Shown here: one piece after another, positions 1 to 8,021 of the stretch | Layout of the letters: each line of letters opens with the position of its first letter | Position numbering within the stretch: the first letter of the stretch is position 1 | Assembly: GCA_020629055.1 (NCBI GenBank) | Contig: JAHDEB010000011.1 | Coordinates: 21,583-65,321 of the forward strand | Origin: Chloroflexota bacterium | GTDB taxonomy: Bacteria; Chloroflexota; Anaerolineae; Promineifilales; Promineifilaceae | Reading direction: 5' to 3' | Length of the DNA: 43,739 nucleotides | Program-made: the position numbers and the translations under genes | Notes under the pieces: generated by a model | Databases searched by the model: none | Seen by the model: the letters and a program-made list of their open reading frames with translations, nothing else | Told to the model about the DNA's origin: nothing

Positions 1-4
1 GCAC

Positions 5-32
5 AAAAAAAGCCGCCAAATGGCGACTTTTT
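5..32 (-). terminator. Intrinsic terminator of the iron-binding protein gene
   Basis: Read on the minus strand, a 10-bp stem (AAAAGTCGCC with GGCGGCTTTT, one G-U pair) and an ATTT loop are followed by further T residues. It lies about 36 bases past the stop of the gene at 68-1144, so that transcript ends here and no permease gene is co-transcribed downstream. Confidence 0.75.
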
Positions 33-67
33 CTGTCTGTAAATTTAATTGACCCAAATGTTTTGAT

Positions 68-1144
68 CTATTCTAAAAGGCCAAGGTCTTGCAACATTTC
101 GGCCGTGCCTGCTAAATCAGACATCGAGCTAAGTGGCAAGTTGATAGCCGTTACATCGTATTCGGCCAATTCAGGCAGTGCACCTTCGATCACAACACCT
201 TCTACCACCGGGTATTCAAAGGTCTGACCAGTGAAATACTGTTGCCCAGGAACCGACAACATGAATTCGAGAAACTTTTGCGCATTGGCTTTGTTTTCGC
301 TCGATTCAAGGATACCTGCGCCAGAAACCATAATCAGTGAGCCTGGTCCGCCACCGGTTAGAAAGTGATTGCGTGCTGCAAATCCTTCACCTTGTTCAGC
401 GATAAAACGGTATAAATAATAGTGGTTAACAAAGCCAACTTGCACTTCACCGGCCCCAACAGCTTCAACCGTGGGGGTATTTTTAGCGTATACGATTGGT
501 TCGTTGGCTTGGATACCTTCTAACCACGCCTCGGTCCGTTCGTCTCCCCATTCACTCCGCATGGCGGTCACCATCGCTTGAAAAGAGCCGTTCGTTGGAG
601 GCCATCCGATTTTCCCTTTCCATTTTGGATCGGTGAACCCTTCTAAAGTATCAGGCAAATCTTCTGGGCTAAGTTCATCGGTGTTATACACAACCACACG
701 CGCTCGGCCGGAAATACCGACCCAATCACCATTTGGCCCTTGAAAACGTGGCTGAACTAAGCTCATCACGTCTGCAGGAACGGCCGCCAACAAGCCAGCG
801 TCTGAAACAGCACCTAATCCACCAGGATCTTGTGCATAAAAGACATCGGCCGGGCTATTTGCCCCTTCTTCTAGGATGGTAGCCGCCATTTCAGCCGTGC
901 CACCATAACGGACTTCAACCTCAATACCAGAAGCAGCTTGGAACTGATCAACCATCGGCCCGATCAAACTTTCTTTACGACCAGAATAAATAACCAATTT
1001 TCCTGGACTCGCGTCAACCTCTTTGATAACCTCAACTTCTACCTGCTCGACGACAGTTTCAGTAACGACTTGTGGCTGGCAAGCCCCTAGCACCATCATA
1101 CCCATGATTAACATGAGTCCTATAATTAATTTACTATTTTTCAT
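68..1144 (-). CDS. Iron(III)-type ABC transporter substrate-binding lipoprotein
   Basis: Periplasmic-type binding protein of the FbpA/FutA family, 358 residues, which captures ferric iron and delivers it to an ABC permease. The first 22 residues form a lipoprotein signal peptide ending in the lipobox LGAC, with Cys22 as the lipidated residue. The mature part opens with a short acidic/valine-rich linker and then KLVIYSGRKE, typical of the family. The adjacent tyrosines in NHYYLYR near residue 243 correspond to the paired Tyr iron ligands of FbpA/FutA. Length is normal. The start ATG at 1144 is followed directly by the signal peptide. No permease or ATPase lies in this window, and a terminator follows the gene, so any permease genes must be upstream or elsewhere. 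Iron is the likely cargo, but related proteins bind other oxyanions or metals. Confidence 0.85.
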   Translation of the reverse strand: MKNSKLIIGLMLIMGMMVLGACQPQVVTETVVEQVEVEVIKEVDASPGKLVIYSGRKESLIGPMVDQFQAASGIEVEVRYGGTAEMAATILEEGANSPADVFYAQDPGGLGAVSDAGLLAAVPADVMSLVQPRFQGPNGDWVGISGRARVVVYNTDELSPEDLPDTLEGFTDPKWKGKIGWPPTNGSFQAMVTAMRSEWGDERTEAWLEGIQANEPIVYAKNTPTVEAVGAGEVQVGFVNHYYLYRFIAEQGEGFAARNHFLTGGGPGSLIMVSGAGILESSENKANAQKFLEFMLSVPGQQYFTGQTFEYPVVEGVVIEGALPELAEYDVTAINLPLSSMSDLAGTAEMLQDLGLLE

Positions 1145-1164
1145 TCTTCAAATCCTACTCTTAA

Positions 1165-1179
1165 AATGAATGTTTCATT
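1165..1179. promoter_or_regulatory. Short dyad upstream of the binding-protein gene, possible operator
   Basis: A perfect 6-bp inverted repeat, AATGAA TGT TTCATT, lies 21-35 bases upstream of the start codon of the iron-binding protein gene. Placement in the leader or promoter would suit a repressor such as an iron regulator, but it does not closely match the classical Fur box. The repeat is visible; the function is a guess. Confidence 0.3.
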
Positions 1180-1407
1180 GCCAAGGAGTTTTTCCCCCGA
1201 CCGTGCAGAACTATAACAACCCAAATATCGGTTTTCTACGGCCGGGGTTAAACTGTGTTTTACAGTCGATTCATCTATCGTCATCAGGTGATTAAATTGA
1301 CTTTTAACCGCAGTTAATCAAAAAGATTCCGACTTGATAATACAACTCACTTTTTTCTTGTCCGACGATTTTATAAATGAGATAATGGAAGCGTTGGATT
1401 TAGAAAA

Positions 1408-1611
1408 ATGGCTCAAAGACTGACAGAAAAATTCCCGATCGACCAGCCGGTTGAAATTTGGTTCGAACGCATCAACCTCTGGATTCCGGGGATTGTCGTC
1501 CGTCACCAGCACCCGGCCGTGTGGGTCCGCAGCATCGACGGCCGCGACTGGTTCGTAACCAATGGGTCTCGCATTCGTCTGATTCAACGAGAGTCTTCGG
1601 CCGAACAATAG
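1408..1611 (+). CDS. Small uncharacterised protein, 67 residues
   Basis: A short protein with no signal peptide or membrane segment. It is rich in beta-branched and aromatic residues, with regularly spaced hydrophobic stretches (PVEIWFERINLW, GIVVRHQ, AVWVRSIDG, WFVTNGSRIRLI). This pattern suggests a small all-beta, SH3-like barrel of about 55 residues. I do not recognise a named family. I accept it as real because the amino acid pattern is protein-like, because it ends just before the next same-strand gene, and because it contains three CGGCCG sites, the local genome signature. The opposite-strand reading frame here is less convincing. There is no strong Shine-Dalgarno sequence before the ATG. 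It may share a transcript with the methyltransferase gene 70 bases downstream. Confidence 0.6.
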   Translation: MAQRLTEKFPIDQPVEIWFERINLWIPGIVVRHQHPAVWVRSIDGRDWFVTNGSRIRLIQRESSAEQ

Positions 1612-1672
1612 CCCCTCCCCAGCCACGACAAAGCGCCACACATCACCGCCCACAGTTCCCCAACGCCCTAAC

Positions 1673-1681
1673 TTATCCACA
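1673..1681 (+). other. Perfect DnaA-box sequence TTATCCACA
   Basis: The nine bases TTATCCACA match the strongest E. coli-type DnaA box and overlap the first base of the ATG of the methyltransferase gene at 1681. Only one box is present here, so it is no origin. It may be chance or a DnaA-regulated start. Confidence 0.3.
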
Positions 1682-2403
1682 TGAAAGACGAAATCGCTCA
1701 CCAACTGTTTGATCTTAATCAAAGATTTTACGACCAAGTTGCATCTGCCTTTAATAAAACACGCCAGGTCCAAATGCATGGCTTTCATGAAGCCCTCCCC
1801 TTTTTCCCTGATGGAAAATTAGACGTGCTTGATGCTGGGTGTGGCAACGGCCGGTTTTCTGAGTTTATGTCCCAATCGGGCAAATTAAGCAGTTATACTG
1901 GGATTGATTTTAGTGCGGGCCTCTTGGCACAGGCGGCCGAAAATTACAGCCATTTACCTGAATCGATTCGTTTTGAACAGGTTGATTTACGCCAGCCCGG
2001 GTTTTTAAGCGAGTTTGGAAAGTACGATCTCATCACGCATCATGCGGTTTTGCACCACATTCCACAGAAATCTCGCCGCCAAGCGATCATTAACGAATTA
2101 GCCGCACATCTTAAAAAAGATGGTATGTTAATGCTTTCAACATGGCAGTTTGCGACCAATGAGCGACAAAAACGTAAAATTACCGACTGGAACAATGTCG
2201 GTCTAACCCCAAATGATGTTGAAAGCGGTGATTACTTGTTAACATGGAACCGCGCAGGATTCGGTTATCGTTATTGCTGCATGATCGATGCGGCACAAAC
2301 GGCCGAACTGGCTGAAAATGCTGGCTTAACCATCGTTAAACAATATTTGGAAGATGGCAAAGAGCGGGATTTATCCCTATACACTTTGCTGATACAAGGT
2401 TAA
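1681..2403 (+). CDS. Trm9/ALKBH8-like class I methyltransferase
   Basis: S-adenosylmethionine-dependent methyltransferase of 240 residues. The SAM-binding motif I is VLDAGCGNG (residues 49-57), with the acidic motif II at GIDFS (74-78). Beyond the generic fold it carries features of the eukaryotic tRNA wobble-uridine methyltransferase Trm9 and the ALKBH8 methyltransferase domain. These are FYDQVASAFNKTR (16-28) before the Rossmann core, matching the Trm9 pattern Y-x2-IAPHFSxTR, then GDYLLTW (183-189), then YRYCCMIDAAQTAEL (196-210), matching the Trm9 RYYHLYREGEL segment. The likely substrate is therefore a modified uridine in tRNA, but that is inferred from motifs. The ATG at 1681 has no clear ribosome binding site. 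The gene ends in front of an intrinsic terminator, so it is not in the yqeY operon. Confidence 0.7.
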   Translation: MKDEIAHQLFDLNQRFYDQVASAFNKTRQVQMHGFHEALPFFPDGKLDVLDAGCGNGRFSEFMSQSGKLSSYTGIDFSAGLLAQAAENYSHLPESIRFEQVDLRQPGFLSEFGKYDLITHHAVLHHIPQKSRRQAIINELAAHLKKDGMLMLSTWQFATNERQKRKITDWNNVGLTPNDVESGDYLLTWNRAGFGYRYCCMIDAAQTAELAENAGLTIVKQYLEDGKERDLSLYTLLIQG

Positions 2404-2461
2404 TATCAAGCGAAATCGCTTTCGTTTTAGCCTGCAAGCGTATTAAGGAGCTACTAAATTC

Positions 2462-2484
2462 AACCCCAACAGCTGGGGTTTTTG
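2462..2484 (+). terminator. Intrinsic terminator after the Trm9-like gene
   Basis: A 7-bp perfect stem (AACCCCA with TGGGGTT) around an ACAGC loop runs into a T tract. It lies 59 bases after the methyltransferase stop codon and 30 bases before the yqeY start, so it separates the two transcripts. Confidence 0.75.
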
Positions 2485-2514
2485 GTAGAATGACACCCAA
2501 ATGGAGATGTTTTA

Positions 2515-2964
2515 ATGGGAATTCGTGAAGAGATGACGGCCAATTTGAAAGAGGCCATGAAAAGTAAAGACAATGCAACGCGTGACACCTTGCGTCTATT
2601 AAATGCTGCGATCAAGCAAATTGAAGTCGACGGTGGCAAAGCATTAGACGAAGAAGGGGTTCAGGCCGTTTTAATGAAACAGGCGAAACAACGCCGCGAA
2701 AGCATTAGCGAATATGAAAAAGCAGGCCGTACCGATTTATCGGATCCTGAAAAAATTGAGCTCGCAATTATTGAGAAATATTTGCCCCAAATGTTAGGGC
2801 GAGACGAAATTGAGGCGATTGCAAAAACCGTGATCGCTGAAGTAGGGGCCGACAATCCGAAAATGATGGGGGCCGTGATGGGTAAGTTGTTACCGAGAGT
2901 AAAAGAGGCTGGTCCGGCCGATGGCAAGCTGGTTAGCCAGGTTGTCCGTGATCTTTTAAGCTAA
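2515..2964 (+). CDS. yqeY: GatB/YqeY domain protein
   Basis: A 149-residue protein made entirely of the YqeY fold, the tail domain that GatB uses to hold tRNA. It is recognisable from the N-terminal helix pattern IREEMTANLKEAMKSKD, the segment RDTLRLLNAAIKQIEVD, YEKAGRTDLSDPEKIELAIIE, YLPQML, and the C-terminal GAVMGKLLPRVKEAGPADGK. Stand-alone YqeY proteins are widespread and are thought to act near tRNA, but no firm activity is established. GGAG eight bases before the ATG supports this start. It lies 38 bases upstream of the pgpH-type gene; this order (yqeY, HD phosphodiesterase, ybeY) is common in bacteria. Confidence 0.9.
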   Translation: MGIREEMTANLKEAMKSKDNATRDTLRLLNAAIKQIEVDGGKALDEEGVQAVLMKQAKQRRESISEYEKAGRTDLSDPEKIELAIIEKYLPQMLGRDEIEAIAKTVIAEVGADNPKMMGAVMGKLLPRVKEAGPADGKLVSQVVRDLLS

Positions 2965-3002
2965 TTTTGATGACGGTTAATGTCAGCAATTAGCTAGATT
3001 TA

Positions 3003-5255
3003 ATGAATAATTCTGCGCTAGACGTTGAAGACAGGGCCAGACCACTGGCTCGCATCATAAATCAGATGAGCCTGCTGGTCTTCTTTTTGGGTGTGGCAAT
3101 TGGGCTAACGGTTATTACCGGTATTAGCTTTAATCGCCGCGGTCAAATCAACCTGTCTGTAGGTGATCGTGCACCACAGACAGTAGAAGCCCCGCGATCG
3201 ATAAACTATGTTAGCGATGTCCTGACGGCCGAAACGCGTGACCAAGTCGTTTCTGGCATTTATGTCTACACCCCGCTCGATCGTGGTGTCGGCCGGCAGC
3301 AAGCGGTCAACGCTCGCGAAGTATTCCGCTTTATCGAAGTGGTTCGCAGCGATTCACTCGCCTCAGACGTTGACCGCTTGGGATACCTACAGGCGATTGA
3401 AAATTTAGACATTTCAGCTGAAACCGCCAACCTACTCATCACCCTGACACAAGACGAATTTATAGAAGCAAGAAACGAAACGCTTTCGCAAATTTCGTCC
3501 GTCATGCTGCAAACCATCCGCCCCGAACAGCTAACCAACGCCAAAAGAGACGCCCGATCACAAATTAGTTTTGATTTAAACCAAAATCAAGAACAGCTGG
3601 TGCAGGTTCTAGCTCCTCAATTTATTGTTCCAAATGTCTTTTTAGATGAAGAGGCAACCGCGGTGGCGGTAGCTGAAGCCGCGGCCGGTGTTGAACCGGT
3701 GCAACAGGTATTTACTCAGGGGCAATCGGTCATTCGGGTGGGGGAAATTGTGCAGGCAGAGGATATCGAAGCGCTTGAAAAGCTGGGCCTTTTGCAACAA
3801 GAAGGGACCGACTGGTTCCGCATCTCTTCCGCATTCCTCATCTCGACACTTTCAGCGCTGATCCTGATGATCTACTGGTCCCGTTTTATGGACAAAGAGC
3901 TATACACGACCAGACACCTCATCTTACTAATGTTTTTGATCTTGGGCTTTACGTTGGTCGCCCGCATCACCATCCTATACGATCTAGTTTATCTATTTCC
4001 AGCGGCTGGGTTGGCGATGCTGCTTAGCGTTGTCATCCAACCCCGCATCAGCCTAATGGTGATGTTCATCGTCGCTGTGCTAGCTGGCTATATGTCTGGG
4101 CAAACGCTTGAACCGGTTGTGTATATCGCCGTCAGCAGTTGGATCGCCATTATGGTGCTATTTGACCCCCACCGCTTCGCCTCTTATTTTAGAGCCGGAA
4201 TGGTCGCTGTCATCGGCAACTTGGCGGTCATCTTAGCCTTTAATCTAAAACCGGTCATGGCTTACGGTGAAATTTCTCTTGACCTTTTCTTTGGGCTAAT
4301 CAACGGATTAATCGCCTCGCCATTTGTGACGATCGCGGGCTTTTTCTTAGTCGGGCTATTTGGCATTATCACGGTGGTCCAGTTGCAAGACCTGTCTCGG
4401 CTAGATCATCCATTGCTACAAGAGCTGCTGCGCAAGGCCCCGGGTACCTATCACCACAGCATCATGGTCGCCAATTTGGCAGAACAAGCGGCCGAGCGAA
4501 TTCATGCAAACGGCACGCTGGTACGCGTGGGCGCTTTTTATCATGACATCGGCAAAATGGACCGGCCGCAGTTTTTCTCAGAAAATCAAGCGGGGGGCAA
4601 TCCACATGAGTCGATCTCCCCATACATGAGTGCTGAAATCATTCTGGGCCATGTCACCAGCGGATTAGAAAAAGCGAAAAAAGCGCGCCTGCCAGTGCAG
4701 ATTCAAAACTTTATCGCAGAGCATCACGGCCGGGGAGTCATTAAAGTCTTTTACGAACGAGCCAAGCAATTGGTCGGTGAAGATGACTATGACGAAGTTG
4801 ATATCGACTTGTTCCGCTATGAAGGGCCACGGCCTCGCTCTCGTGAAACCGGCATTGTGCTGCTTGCAGACACAGTTGAAGCGGCCTCGACCGCCATTCA
4901 ACCGGAAACGGAACATGAAATCGAAAAGTTAGTGAATCGCTTGGTCGAAGATCATGTCAAAGCTGGGCAACTTGACCGCTCGGGACTCACAATGGGAGAC
5001 CTGAAAGAGATTCGGGAATCATTCACCGAAACCCTGCAAGGTCGATTCCATTTACGTGTAAAATACCCAGGCAACAATGAGCTTATGGAAGAGGCCGATG
5101 AAGAAACGCCCCAATTAAGCGAAGTCCCTACTCCGTTGCTTAGCACTCCTGGAGAAAGCGCCCCACCAATTGAAGAAAACGGCAGCGGAAACGGCAAGAG
5201 TGAGTCTGTTCCCACACAAAAATTAAATCCGATCAGCAGCGAATCAGAATCTTAA
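3003..5255 (+). CDS. pgpH: 7TM-HD family cyclic-di-AMP phosphodiesterase, PgpH type
   Basis: A 750-residue membrane enzyme that hydrolyses cyclic-di-AMP in PgpH relatives. A membrane anchor at residues 22-43 is followed by an extracytoplasmic 7TMR-HDED domain (about 50-270), seven transmembrane helices (about 278-465), and a cytoplasmic HD domain. The metal and catalytic residues are visible as YHHS (His484-His485), HDIGK (His514-Asp515) and EHHG (His574-His575). The C-terminal tail after residue 690 is Ser/Glu/Pro-rich and looks disordered. Length fits the family. The stop codon is followed at once by the ATG of ybeY, indicating translational coupling. No clear Shine-Dalgarno precedes the ATG at 3003, so the exact start is a little uncertain. 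The cyclic-di-AMP substrate is inferred from the family. Confidence 0.9.
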   Translation: MNNSALDVEDRARPLARIINQMSLLVFFLGVAIGLTVITGISFNRRGQINLSVGDRAPQTVEAPRSINYVSDVLTAETRDQVVSGIYVYTPLDRGVGRQQAVNAREVFRFIEVVRSDSLASDVDRLGYLQAIENLDISAETANLLITLTQDEFIEARNETLSQISSVMLQTIRPEQLTNAKRDARSQISFDLNQNQEQLVQVLAPQFIVPNVFLDEEATAVAVAEAAAGVEPVQQVFTQGQSVIRVGEIVQAEDIEALEKLGLLQQEGTDWFRISSAFLISTLSALILMIYWSRFMDKELYTTRHLILLMFLILGFTLVARITILYDLVYLFPAAGLAMLLSVVIQPRISLMVMFIVAVLAGYMSGQTLEPVVYIAVSSWIAIMVLFDPHRFASYFRAGMVAVIGNLAVILAFNLKPVMAYGEISLDLFFGLINGLIASPFVTIAGFFLVGLFGIITVVQLQDLSRLDHPLLQELLRKAPGTYHHSIMVANLAEQAAERIHANGTLVRVGAFYHDIGKMDRPQFFSENQAGGNPHESISPYMSAEIILGHVTSGLEKAKKARLPVQIQNFIAEHHGRGVIKVFYERAKQLVGEDDYDEVDIDLFRYEGPRPRSRETGIVLLADTVEAASTAIQPETEHEIEKLVNRLVEDHVKAGQLDRSGLTMGDLKEIRESFTETLQGRFHLRVKYPGNNELMEEADEETPQLSEVPTPLLSTPGESAPPIEENGSGNGKSESVPTQKLNPISSESES

Positions 5256-5714
5256 ATGACAACCTTTCACATTGAACTACAAATCGATCAGGGAGAGCCA
5301 GCAACACTTGAACCCCTCATCCATAAAATTGCGGTAGCGACCCTTAAACAACAACGGGTGACGGCTGAAGCTGTGCTCACCATCCTAATAACCAACGATG
5401 AAGAGCTACAAACGCTAAACAAAACCTATCGAAACGAGGACAAGCCGACCGACGTATTAAGCTTTGAAGATGGCACGGAATGGCCCGATGGGAAGCTCTA
5501 TTTGGGCGATATCGCTATTTCGCACCAAATGGCTGAACGACAAGCGGCCCAAGGGGGGCATATGCTGCTCGATGAAGTTGCACTACTAACAGCTCACGGA
5601 GTTCTACATTTACTCGGCCACGATCATGCAGAACCAGAAGAAAAAGCGATCATGTGGCAGGCACAGGGGGCGGTTTTGGCTCAGTTTGGGATTCATGTTT
5701 CACCAGCTGAGTAG
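5256..5714 (+). CDS. ybeY: Endoribonuclease YbeY, rRNA maturation factor
   Basis: A single-strand-specific, zinc-dependent endoribonuclease used in 16S rRNA 3-prime end processing and ribosome quality control. The signature HGVLHLLGHDH is present with the three zinc ligands His114, His118 and His124. The preceding PTDVLSF (64-70) and GDIAIS segments are also typical. At 152 residues it has the normal length. Its ATG abuts the TAA of the phosphodiesterase gene (TAAATG), so the two are almost certainly translated from the same mRNA. It is the last gene of the yqeY-pgpH-ybeY run; the next gene faces it. Confidence 0.95.
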   Translation: MTTFHIELQIDQGEPATLEPLIHKIAVATLKQQRVTAEAVLTILITNDEELQTLNKTYRNEDKPTDVLSFEDGTEWPDGKLYLGDIAISHQMAERQAAQGGHMLLDEVALLTAHGVLHLLGHDHAEPEEKAIMWQAQGAVLAQFGIHVSPAE

Positions 5715-5800
5715 GTGTTCCCCGTTAATTAATTGCTCGTTATCCGTTGTTTATTGCCCATTTCAACCAACTCTTATTGATAAACAATTGATTTCAAATT

Positions 5801-5844
5801 GAACATTCTGCTCTTAAACGGGCGATGTGCAACGCAGCATGTTC
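5801..5844. terminator. Imperfect hairpin between convergent genes
   Basis: GAACATTCTGC (5801-5811) pairs with GCAGCATGTTC (5834-5844) at ten of eleven positions, with a 22-base loop. It sits between ybeY and the oppositely oriented GFA gene, where a two-way transcript end is expected. There is no T run, so the call is weak. Confidence 0.3.
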
Positions 5845-5862
5845 AACGGACAACGTCGAATC

Positions 5863-6243
5863 TTAATCAACCGGCAGTTTATCGACCATCGACCAGCTAT
5901 CCCGCCCATCAAAGTATTTCATCGGCAATGAATCCATCAGCTTACGATCGGTCATCATCCGGCCGTTGACAGCAACCCGGTCAGATTCAGCCCCGTCGGC
6001 CGCCGTGTAATGGGTCAAGCATCCACACGTATTGCAGTGATGGAAATTTGTCGTGCGATCCCCCCAAACATAGAAAGATGTGGCCCCATCGGCCGCTGTG
6101 ACCGTTACCTCATCGGTTGTGAAATACCCCCATTTCGCCCCATACCGTCCACAAGTAGAACAGTTGCACTCTAAAAGTGCGTCAGGCGCATGGCTCATTT
6201 CAATTTGCACCGCTCCACAATGACAATTCGCTTTTACAGACAT
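5863..6243 (-). CDS. GFA family zinc-binding protein
   Basis: A 126-residue member of the glutathione-dependent formaldehyde-activating (GFA) family, with the characteristic cysteine sets: CHCG (Cys7, Cys9), CNCSTC (Cys26, Cys28, Cys31) and CNTCGC (Cys70, Cys73, Cys75). These bind zinc in the family. Most members have no proven formaldehyde activity, so the substrate is unknown. I chose the ATG at 6243 because AAAGGAG lies just upstream of it; a longer open frame reaches 6288 but lacks a ribosome binding site and adds residues foreign to the family. It is transcribed in the same direction as the M20 peptidase but 224 bases downstream of it. Confidence 0.85.
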   Translation of the reverse strand: MSVKANCHCGAVQIEMSHAPDALLECNCSTCGRYGAKWGYFTTDEVTVTAADGATSFYVWGDRTTNFHHCNTCGCLTHYTAADGAESDRVAVNGRMMTDRKLMDSLPMKYFDGRDSWSMVDKLPVD

Positions 6244-6385
6244 GAAAATCTCCTTTAAATAGCTGCCGCTCAGATAAAAATAATTCAATTCTACTTAACC
6301 CGAATTCTGGATATGAAAATCCAATTTATTCAAGCAACGGTTAACTCTGATTATCGCAGACATAGAATTGTTTATCCGCGGAAAT

Positions 6386-6406
6386 CAGTGTAATCCGTTG
6401 CGATTT
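6386..6406. repeat. Degenerate dispersed repeat, copy A
   Basis: This intergenic segment (core GTGTAATCCGTTGCGATTT) resembles a second intergenic stretch at 27448-27469 (core GTGTTAATTCGTTGCAATTT). Both have a TGATT/GGAAAT-like flank on the left. They look like decayed copies of one dispersed intergenic element. Confidence 0.35.
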
Positions 6407-6467
6407 GAACTTAAGTAAAGCTCAAATTACTTATTCTAACATCTAATATCTTATATCTCCCTTTTCC

Positions 6468-7784
6468 CTATCCTTTATACCGTTTAATCAGTTCAACCAT
6501 CGCCTCTGTTCCAAAGTCTAACGCCTCAACCGGAATACGTTCATCAACACCATGGGCCATTTTACCAGCCTCAAAATCATCTGGAACCTGCATCGGAGTA
6601 AATCCATAGGTTTGAATCCCTAACGATGAGAAGAACCGAGCATCGGTAACCGCCTGCAACACCAGCGGGCTGATAGCACCGCTCGGGTCCATATCGGTTA
6701 ATATTTCCCCCAAGAGTGAAAATAGACCCATGTCCGGCTCGGCCGGCATCACCGGTTCCTCACCGACAATCTCAAATTCTGCATCCGTGTCTAACAGCCC
6801 CGTTAGCTCTCTCAAAAATTGCTCATGCGTAAACCCAGGCAACATGCGTACATCAAATTCCAATTTAATTTCATGCGGAATAACGTTTCGCTTCACCCCA
6901 CCGTTAATCATCGTCGCATTAATCGTATGGGTCAGCAATGGCTCCAACACCGCCGCCTGCTTCCCCATAATCTTTAATGCCATGCGTGCGGTTGCAGGGT
7001 TTAGCAGCTGGCGCATTAAAAAGTTTGCGGGAAAACCGGCCCCGCTAGCGATTGTGCTAATCATTTTGTGTACAGCTGGGGTGACATGAATGGGCATTTG
7101 CAACCGATCTAGCTGGTCAAGCAACCGCCCCGCTTTCGCCATCGCACCATTGCGAAACACGCCAGACGCATGGCCCGGTTCACCGCGAACAATGGCGTTC
7201 AGGTGGGCACCCCGCTTTTCTGCGATCTGAATCGGATAAAAACGTTGGCCAGCCATGTTCATATTCCAGCCACCAAATTCTCCAATCGCGTACTTGATCC
7301 CCTCAAATTGGTCTGCATGATTTTCGACCAGCCACTTGGCCCCGAAATTTGCGCTGTTTTCTTCATCCGCCAGTACACACAGCACAATATCCCCGGCCGG
7401 CACAATCCCTTGCTGCTTCGCCTGAATCACCGACGACACCATCATGGCGACCGCCCCTTTCATATCAATGGTGCCACGCCCCCATAAATACCCATCTTTG
7501 ATCAAACCCTGAAAAGGGGGATGGGTCCAATCTTGCCCTACCGTCGTCACCACATCGACATGCCCTTGAAAGAGCAACGGTGGTGCTTCTCCGCCCCCTT
7601 TCAGACGGGCGATCAAGTTCGGCCGATTTTCATCACGCGCCAACAGCGTTGTCTCAAATCCAGCTTCCGTCAATAAGTCATCAAGAAACTCGATACATAA
7701 AATTTCATTTCCAGGGGGATTGGTCGTGTCGAACTGCACCAGTTTTTGGGCAACTTCCAAGGGGGTTAACATCTGATTGGTCAT
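6468..7784 (-). CDS. M20 family metallopeptidase/deacylase
   Basis: A 438-residue dizinc hydrolase of the ArgE/DapE/aminoacylase-1/CPG2 group, which cleaves amide bonds of N-acyl amino acids or small peptides. Metal and catalytic residues are visible: His75 and Asp77 in GHVDVV, the bridging Asp108 in WGRGTIDMKG, and the Glu141-Glu142 pair in ADEENSANFG. A dimerisation (lid) domain occupies roughly residues 190-330. Length is normal, and no signal peptide is present, so it is cytoplasmic. AGGA lies five bases before the ATG at 7784. The precise substrate cannot be told from the sequence. An aminoacylase-like role is as likely as succinyl-diaminopimelate hydrolysis, and no lysine or arginine pathway gene is adjacent. 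Confidence 0.88.
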   Translation of the reverse strand: MTNQMLTPLEVAQKLVQFDTTNPPGNEILCIEFLDDLLTEAGFETTLLARDENRPNLIARLKGGGEAPPLLFQGHVDVVTTVGQDWTHPPFQGLIKDGYLWGRGTIDMKGAVAMMVSSVIQAKQQGIVPAGDIVLCVLADEENSANFGAKWLVENHADQFEGIKYAIGEFGGWNMNMAGQRFYPIQIAEKRGAHLNAIVRGEPGHASGVFRNGAMAKAGRLLDQLDRLQMPIHVTPAVHKMISTIASGAGFPANFLMRQLLNPATARMALKIMGKQAAVLEPLLTHTINATMINGGVKRNVIPHEIKLEFDVRMLPGFTHEQFLRELTGLLDTDAEFEIVGEEPVMPAEPDMGLFSLLGEILTDMDPSGAISPLVLQAVTDARFFSSLGIQTYGFTPMQVPDDFEAGKMAHGVDERIPVEALDFGTEAMVELIKRYKG

Positions 7785-8021
7785 ATCGATCCTAAAGGTC
7801 CTATTAAGAAAAGCATCAGCCGTGCACGGGCAAGCTGGTTTAATTACCCAAATTCGGGACCAGCGGACTAAATCTTAGGCGATTTTCAAGGCAGAGCAAA
7901 TTTATGCAGAAACAAAAGCAGACTTTCATGACGAAAGCTTAGTACCAGGTTCCTTTTCGCCCATACGTCATGGGGCCAACTGTCCATACACACCCACCGG
8001 CCGCTTTGGTTAAATAGCCGC

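Noticed and set aside
1673-1681. Replication origin suggested by DnaA boxes
   Set aside because: The two perfect boxes are 31 kb apart, with no box cluster, unwinding element, dnaA or dnaN.
1318-1788. 156-codon minus-strand open frame
   Set aside because: It covers two plus-strand genes and their spacer, has an unlikely composition, and opposes the strand with the better protein pattern.
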